64,000 bases of DNA from Marivivens donghaensis (GTDB taxonomy: Bacteria > Pseudomonadota > Alphaproteobacteria > Rhodobacterales > Rhodobacteraceae): NCBI RefSeq assembly GCF_030410045.1, contig NZ_JAUFRA010000006.1:310001-374000 (forward strand). The letters are read 5' to 3'. The notes under the pieces were generated by a model. That model was not told where the DNA came from. It did no database searches and saw only the letters and a program-made list of their open reading frames with translations. This document shows positions 59,274-64,000 of the stretch, piece by piece (position 1 is the stretch's first letter; every line of letters begins with the position of its first letter). A program made the translations under genes and the position numbers.

Positions 59274-61022
59274 GTGTCAGACACGAAACTACCCGTTGGC
59301 AGCCTTCTGCGCTGGTTCTGGGCAAACTACCTCCGCCGTCAATCGGGGAGCCTGCTTGGGGCTGCGCTTTTGATGGTGATCGAAGGCTCTATGGTCGGCG
59401 TGTTGTCTCTGGTTATGAAACCGATGTTCGACAATGTGCTGGTGGCAGGTGAATCCTCTGCGCTGTGGTCGGTCGGGATCGCTATTTTCGTGATCTTTAC
59501 CGTGCGGGCTGTGACCTCTGTCGCGCAGAAGGTCGTGATGAAATCGGTGATCGAAAAGATTTCGGGCTGGATGCGTGGCGACCTGCTGGCGCATCTGATG
59601 CGGCTCGATATGTCGTTTCACCAGTCGAACCCTCCGGGGAGTTTGATCGAACGAGTTCAGGGCGATGTTGCCAATATTGGCACCGTCTGGACGAACATCA
59701 TCACCAACGTGGTGCGGGATGGTGTGTCGGTGATCTGGCTCTTTGGGGTGGCGCTGTCGCTCGATTGGAAATGGACGCTGGCGGCGCTGATCGGTCTGCC
59801 TGTTCTGGTTCTGCCTTCGCTCGCTGTGCAGGGCTATATTCGCCGCAAAACCCAAGCCGCGCGGGAACTGGCGACTAAGATGTCGACACAGCTCGACGAG
59901 GTGTTCCACGGCATCAACCCGATCAAGCTCAACACCCTCGAAGACTACCAGCAGGGCCGCTACACCAAACTGACCAAGGGCCGCGTGCGAGCCGAGGTGA
60001 AGGCGACATTCGGCATGGCGATGATCCCCGGCATCATCGATTTGATGACGGGCGTCGGGTTCTTTGTGGTGCTGATGTATGGCGGCTCGCAGATCATCGC
60101 GGGCGACAAAACCGTGGGCGAATTCATGGCGTTCTTCACCGCGATGGCGCTGGTTTTTGATCCGCTGCGCCGTTTGGGGCAACTGTCGGGGGCGGCGCAA
60201 TCCGCCGCCGTCAGCGCCAACCGTGTCCGCGAAATTCTGAACATCACTCCAGCGATTTCCTCGCCTGCGACCGTTGCTGCGGCGCCAATGGGTGCCCCAG
60301 AAATTCGTTTGAACGATGTGCACCTCGCCTATGGTGATCTGCCCGTCCTTCAGGGTGCAACCTTTACCGCTGCGGCGGGTAAAACCACGGCTCTGGTCGG
60401 GTCGTCGGGTGCGGGTAAATCGACGGTCTTTAACGTGCTGACCCGACTGGTTGATCCAGCCTCGGGTCTCGTGACGATTGGTGGTGTCGATAACCGCGCT
60501 ATGGGGTTAGCTGATCTGCGGGGGCTCTTCTCTGTCGTCAGTCAGGACGCTGCGCTGTTTGATGAAACCCTGCGGGACAACATCCTTTTGGGTCGTGATC
60601 TGGACGAGGCGAGCATTGAGCGCGCGCTGACCGCCGCCCATGTGTCGGACTTCTTGCCGCGTTTGTCGGACGGTCTAAACAGCCCTGCGGGGCCGCGTGG
60701 GTCGAACCTGTCAGGCGGCCAACGTCAACGGGTCGCGATTGCGCGGGCGCTTGTCCGCAACACGCCGATCCTTTTGTTGGACGAGGCGACCTCGGCGCTC
60801 GATACCAAGAGCGAACAGATCGTTCAAAGCGCACTAGAGACCCTGTCCGAAGGCCGCACCACGCTGGTCATCGCGCACCGTCTGTCTACCGTCCGCAATG
60901 CTGACAGCATCGTCGTGATGGACCGTGGCCGCGTGATGGACCAAGGCACGCATGACGAATTGTTGGCGCGTGGCGGAATTTACGCCGATCTCTATCGTCT
61001 GCAGTTCAAAACCGAAGACTGA
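59274..61022 (+). CDS. MsbA-like lipid-exporting ABC transporter
   Basis: A 582-residue half-transporter. The membrane domain with six helices covers about 20-310; the ATPase domain about 340-580 has Walker A GSSGAGKST (about 377-385), Q-loop VSQDAALFDETLRDNILLG, signature NLSGGQRQRVAIARALVRN (about 479-497), Walker B ILLLDEATSALD (about 500-511) and H-loop VIAHRLSTVRNAD. It is of the MsbA type that flips lipid A or other lipids. The start is probably GTG 59274 with gaaaggg upstream; the frame is open far upstream but without family text. Confidence 0.9.
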   Translation: MSDTKLPVGSLLRWFWANYLRRQSGSLLGAALLMVIEGSMVGVLSLVMKPMFDNVLVAGESSALWSVGIAIFVIFTVRAVTSVAQKVVMKSVIEKISGWMRGDLLAHLMRLDMSFHQSNPPGSLIERVQGDVANIGTVWTNIITNVVRDGVSVIWLFGVALSLDWKWTLAALIGLPVLVLPSLAVQGYIRRKTQAARELATKMSTQLDEVFHGINPIKLNTLEDYQQGRYTKLTKGRVRAEVKATFGMAMIPGIIDLMTGVGFFVVLMYGGSQIIAGDKTVGEFMAFFTAMALVFDPLRRLGQLSGAAQSAAVSANRVREILNITPAISSPATVAAAPMGAPEIRLNDVHLAYGDLPVLQGATFTAAAGKTTALVGSSGAGKSTVFNVLTRLVDPASGLVTIGGVDNRAMGLADLRGLFSVVSQDAALFDETLRDNILLGRDLDEASIERALTAAHVSDFLPRLSDGLNSPAGPRGSNLSGGQRQRVAIARALVRNTPILLLDEATSALDTKSEQIVQSALETLSEGRTTLVIAHRLSTVRNADSIVVMDRGRVMDQGTHDELLARGGIYADLYRLQFKTED

Positions 61023-61058
61023 GCCCTATATCCACCCCTAACGACTTAGGGAAAACCG

Positions 61059-61790
61059 ATGACCGACAGAACCATTCTGGCCGTGACTGGCAGCGACCGT
61101 GTTAAATTCCTGCATGGGCTGACGACAAATGACCTCCGCACCCCGACCGAGGGGATCGCCTATGCGGCGTTGTTGACGCCGCAGGGTAAATATCTGGCGG
61201 ATTTCTTTATGGTCGGGCAGGCGGATCGCATCCTGATCGACGTGGCGACGCCTCTCGCGGCGGGGCTGATGCAACGCCTGACGATGTATCGTCTGCGGGC
61301 CGATGTGCAGATTGCAGCGACCGACCTGCAAGTCAAACGCGGCACGGGCGATGCGCCAGAGGGTGCCCTGACCGACCCGCGAGACGCGGCACTGGGCTGG
61401 CGGCTCTATGGGGCTGAGGGGGGCGATGATGGCACCGATTGGGCCGCGCTGCGGATTGAACATCTGATCCCTGAAACAGGTGTGGAGCTTGGCCCCGATA
61501 GCTACATCCTCGAGCAGGGCTTTGATCGGCTGAACGGCGTCGATTTCAAGAAAGGCTGCTATGTCGGCCAAGAGGTCACCGCACGGATGAAGCACAAGAC
61601 CGAGTTGAAAAAGGGTCTTGTCCGAGTGCTGGTCGATGGTGCGGCAGAGGCGGGCACGCCGATCATGGCGGGCGACAAAGAGGCGGGCGTGTTGCACACC
61701 GTGTCGGGCGGCAAAGGCATCGCCTACCTTCGGTTCGACCGCGCCGACGGCGAAATGACCGCCGGCGAGGCCAAGGTTACGCGCGCTTAA
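61059..61790 (+). CDS. ygfZ: YgfZ/GcvT-type folate-binding protein
   Basis: A 243-residue protein of the YgfZ group, which helps make or repair iron-sulfur clusters using folate. The hallmark K-G-C-Y-x-G-Q-E is seen in KKGCYVGQEVTARMKHKTEL (about 168-187), and the start ILAVTGSDRVKFLHGLTTND is typical. The cysteine in this motif is essential in E. coli YgfZ. It follows the ABC transporter by 36 bp and overlaps the acyl-CoA ligase stop by 4 bp. Confidence 0.9.
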   Translation: MTDRTILAVTGSDRVKFLHGLTTNDLRTPTEGIAYAALLTPQGKYLADFFMVGQADRILIDVATPLAAGLMQRLTMYRLRADVQIAATDLQVKRGTGDAPEGALTDPRDAALGWRLYGAEGGDDGTDWAALRIEHLIPETGVELGPDSYILEQGFDRLNGVDFKKGCYVGQEVTARMKHKTELKKGLVRVLVDGAAEAGTPIMAGDKEAGVLHTVSGGKGIAYLRFDRADGEMTAGEAKVTRA

Positions 61791-63421
61791 CCCTCTTGGG
61801 CGGCGCGGTTACGTAGCACGTATTTCTGCACCTTACCTGTTGAGGTCTTTGGCAACGGCCCAAAGATCAGCGTTTTGGGCGCCTTAAAGTGCGCCATGTT
61901 TTCGCGGCAGAAGGCGATCAGCTCTTCGGCGGTGACCGTCGCACCGGCCCGCAGGTCAACAAAGGCACAGGGCGTTTCGCCCCATTTTTCGTCAGGTTTT
62001 GCAACCACTGCGGCCTCGGACACGGCGGGGTGACGGTAGAGAACATCCTCGATCTCGATCGAAGAGATATTCTCGCCACCCGAAATGATGATGTCCTTAG
62101 AGCGGTCTTTGATCTCTAGATACCCATCGGGGTGCATCACGGCCAAATCGCCCGTCGCGAACCAGCCACCACGAAACGCCTCGGCGGTCGCGGTTGGGTT
62201 CTTGAGGTAGCCTTTCATCACGATATTGCCGCGCATGAAGATCTCACCGATGGTTTTGCCGTCTTTCGGTGTCGGCTCCATCGTTTCGGCATCGGCCACC
62301 ATCAAACCGTCGAGCACGTGATACCGCACGCCCTGACGCGATTTCAGTTTTGCCTGATCGTTCGGCGTTTCCTCGTTCCATTCCTCTTTCCATGCGCAAG
62401 ACACAGACGGGCCGTAGCATTCGGTCAGGCCGTAGGCATGGGTGACCTGCACGCCCATTGCTTCCATCTTGGCGATGACAGAGGCGGGGGGCGGGGCGGC
62501 TGCGGTCATGACTTTGACCTCGTGGGTAAAGTCTTTCAGCTCGTCCGGTGCGCTCGCCAACATATTCAGAACGATAGGTGCGCCGCAGAAGTGGGTGACC
62601 TTTTCGTCGCGGATCAATTGGAAGATCGGTTCGACACGCACAGCCCGCAGACAGACGCAGACGCCCGCCATCGCGGCGATGGTCCACGGGAAACACCAGC
62701 CGTTGCAGTGGAACATCGGCAGCGTCCAGAGGTAGCGTGAATGGTTCGGCATCCCCCATGTCAGGATATTGCCCATCGCGTTCAGCGCGGCACCACGGTG
62801 GTGATAGACAACGCCCTTGGGGTTGCCCGTTGTGCCCGAAGTGTAGTTCAGCGAAATCGCATCCCATTCGTCGGCTGGCATCTGCCAGTCAAAATCCTCG
62901 TCGCCTTCGGCCAGAAGGTCGTCGTAGGTCATGCTGCCGATCTTGTGGACGGGACCGTCATACATCGCGTCCTCAAGGTCGATGACCAGCATATCGCGGC
63001 CACTGATCTTGATCGCGCGGTCGACGACTTCGGCGAACTCTGGGTCGACCATGACGACCTTGGATTCCGCGTGCGACAGGATAAAGCCGATGGTCTCTGC
63101 CTCGAGCCGCGTGTTGATGGTGTTCAGAACCGCGCCCGACATTGGCACGGCAAAGTGGGATTCGAACATCTCTGGGGTGTTGGCCGCGATGATCGACACG
63201 GTGTCGCCCTTGCCAATGCCGCGTTTGTTCAATGCCGATCCGATGCGGCACATGCGGGCATAGGTTTCGCGCCATGTCAGACGACGGTCCCCGTGTACTA
63301 CGGCCAGATAATCGGGATACACAGATACGGTGCGGGCAATGAACGACAGCGGGGTCAGCGCTGCGTGGTTGGCGGCATTGCGGTCTAGGCCCGCGTCATA
63401 AATGGACGGAATGGCGGTCAT
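61787..63421 (-). CDS. AMP-forming acyl-CoA synthetase, DmdB-like
   Basis: A 544-residue adenylate-forming ligase. The P-loop-like A3 motif is YTSGTTGNPKGVVYHHRGA (about 189-207), the A5 region TAAAPPPASVIAKMEAMGVQ (about 302-321) then HAYGLTECYGP, and A8 with the hinge WFATGDLAVMHPDGYLEIKD and RSKDIIISGGENISS (about 425-460); the catalytic lysine is in KTSTGKVQKY near 530. It activates a short- or medium-chain acid to the CoA ester. The overall text resembles DmdB of the DMSP demethylation pathway, but dmdA/C/D are not adjacent. Confidence 0.88.
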   Translation of the reverse strand: MTAIPSIYDAGLDRNAANHAALTPLSFIARTVSVYPDYLAVVHGDRRLTWRETYARMCRIGSALNKRGIGKGDTVSIIAANTPEMFESHFAVPMSGAVLNTINTRLEAETIGFILSHAESKVVMVDPEFAEVVDRAIKISGRDMLVIDLEDAMYDGPVHKIGSMTYDDLLAEGDEDFDWQMPADEWDAISLNYTSGTTGNPKGVVYHHRGAALNAMGNILTWGMPNHSRYLWTLPMFHCNGWCFPWTIAAMAGVCVCLRAVRVEPIFQLIRDEKVTHFCGAPIVLNMLASAPDELKDFTHEVKVMTAAAPPPASVIAKMEAMGVQVTHAYGLTECYGPSVSCAWKEEWNEETPNDQAKLKSRQGVRYHVLDGLMVADAETMEPTPKDGKTIGEIFMRGNIVMKGYLKNPTATAEAFRGGWFATGDLAVMHPDGYLEIKDRSKDIIISGGENISSIEIEDVLYRHPAVSEAAVVAKPDEKWGETPCAFVDLRAGATVTAEELIAFCRENMAHFKAPKTLIFGPLPKTSTGKVQKYVLRNRAAQEG

Positions 63422-63569
63422 AACTCTCTCCCCTACGTGCCCGACCTCTCCTTGATCGGGGCCGCGAACTGGCGGCGTTTGGCAGAGTTTAGGGTGAATT
63501 TTCGCACCGCGTCCACGGGGTTATGCGCGGGCAGACTGTTTGTCGCGGTGTCAAAACGAGAACCGCATA

Positions 63570-63596
63570 GAAAAAGGGCGGCCCGATGGACCGCCC
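63570..63596 (-). terminator. Intrinsic terminator after valS
   Basis: On the minus strand a 9 bp stem gggcggtcc / gggccgccc (one G-T pair) with a 3-base loop at 63596-63576 is followed by ttttttc. It starts 24 bp after the valS stop. Confidence 0.85.
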
Positions 63597-63620
63597 CTTC
63601 TTTACCATTGATCAACCCGA

Positions 63621-64000
63621 TCAGCCGATTTCGGCCAAACGTGCCAGAGCGGCTTTCAACTGGGCCTCTTCTTCTTCGCGCAGGGCGAGGTTGGTGCGGG
63701 TTTCTTCGATCACTTCTTCTGGGGCGCTTTCTGCAAATTTCGGGTTGTTCAGGCGGCCACGTAGACCCCCGAGTTCCTTTTGCAGCTTGCCCAAGACCTT
63801 TTCCACGCGGGCTTTTTCAGCGGCCACGTCGATGATGTCTGCCAGTGGCAGCGCAAAGGTCGCGCCCTTGGTGGTGATTGTGATCGACCCTTTGGGGGCT
63901 TCTGCGGATTCGGTGATGTCGCCGATGCGGGCCAGACGGGTGATGAGCGTTTGGTTGTTCGCCAGAGCAGCCTTAGCGCCCGCGTCGGCCTCTTGCATGA
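63621..64000 (-). CDS. valS: Valyl-tRNA synthetase, C-terminal part (runs off right edge)
   Basis: The minus-strand frame is open to the window end; 126 codons are visible, ending ARLAEIG. The text SITITTKGATFALPLADIID, then VAAEKARVEKVLGKLQKELG and LRGRLNNPKFAESAPEEVIE is the typical C-terminal coiled-coil arm of ValS that contacts tRNA-Val. The catalytic and editing domains lie outside the window. In related genomes valS often follows the pcm-tolC-DUF2497 genes on the same strand; here it is 9.5 kb away and inverted. Confidence 0.92.
   Translation of the reverse strand, partial: MQEADAGAKAALANNQTLITRLARIGDITESAEAPKGSITITTKGATFALPLADIIDVAAEKARVEKVLGKLQKELGGLRGRLNNPKFAESAPEEVIEETRTNLALREEEEAQLKAALARLAEIG

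Noticed and set aside
1..64000. CRISPR arrays, insertion sequences, prophage or restriction-modification genes
   Set aside because: No regularly spaced repeats, transposase-like, phage-like or defence-type proteins were seen on either strand.

Overview
The window reads as a chromosome segment of a marine alphaproteobacterium of the family Rhodobacteraceae (Roseobacter group). By eye it is fairly high in GC and densely packed, with many 1-4 bp start/stop overlaps. Diagnostic gene types are DUF1285, COQ9, TrcR (DUF1013), DUF6280, DUF1523, DUF2497/PopZ-like, monomeric NADP-isocitrate dehydrogenase, a DmdB-like acyl-CoA ligase and an alphaproteobacterial SRP RNA. I see no insertion sequence, integrase, prophage or CRISPR array. 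Most of the segment is core genome with a few accessory blocks.

Layout. 0-2.7 kb: a leftward MoxR / DUF58 / BatA-like operon, cut by the left edge. 2.8-8.3 kb: DUF1285, purU, a VOC protein with its WYL regulator, a methyltransferase, a quinone oxidoreductase, coq9 and rpsU. 8.3-11.4 kb: an Lrp regulator divergent from alanine dehydrogenase, then mscL and a glutathione transferase. 11.4-14.7 kb: a tight four-gene operon with a PlcP-like metallophosphoesterase, a GT21 glycosyltransferase, a DedA protein and a GT2 glycosyltransferase; this fits membrane-lipid remodelling. 14.9-20.8 kb: rpe, an AraC regulator, an isolated hypothetical gene, a DUF1523 membrane-protein trio with a possible micro-ORF, an L,D-transpeptidase, and a TetR gene followed by an Imm22-like gene. 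20.9-27.7 kb: succinate-semialdehyde dehydrogenase, RNase T2, trcR, recR-ybaB-(membrane protein)-dnaX, DUF6404 and SRP RNA. 27.9-35.9 kb: a membrane-anchored GltB-like enzyme, then a tricarboxylate system in which tctCBA is divergent from tctD-tctE plus a substrate-binding protein. 35.9-41.7 kb: an RND efflux operon (two adaptors, pump, TetR). 42-45.8 kb: icd, an rRNA methyltransferase and a small secreted protein. 46-51 kb: an exopolysaccharide block (TPR-like protein, Wzy/WaaL-like protein, PPP-type phosphatase, Wzc-like tyrosine kinase) ending at tRNA-Cys. 51.2-64 kb: pcm, tolC, DUF2497, cobQ, DUF6280, efp, two aminotransferases, an MsbA-like ABC transporter, ygfZ, an acyl-CoA ligase and the 3' part of valS.

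How the genes work together. The best integrated units are the PlcP/GT21/DedA/GT2 operon, the TctCBA transporter with its own two-component system and orphan binding protein, and the BY-kinase exopolysaccharide block with an unusual phosphatase partner. The RND operon has no outer-membrane channel and could use the TolC encoded 10 kb away. Several regulators sit beside readable palindromes or direct repeats that are good operator candidates (WYL, Lrp, TctD and the RND-associated TetR). All functional statements rest on recognising motifs by eye; no database search was run.
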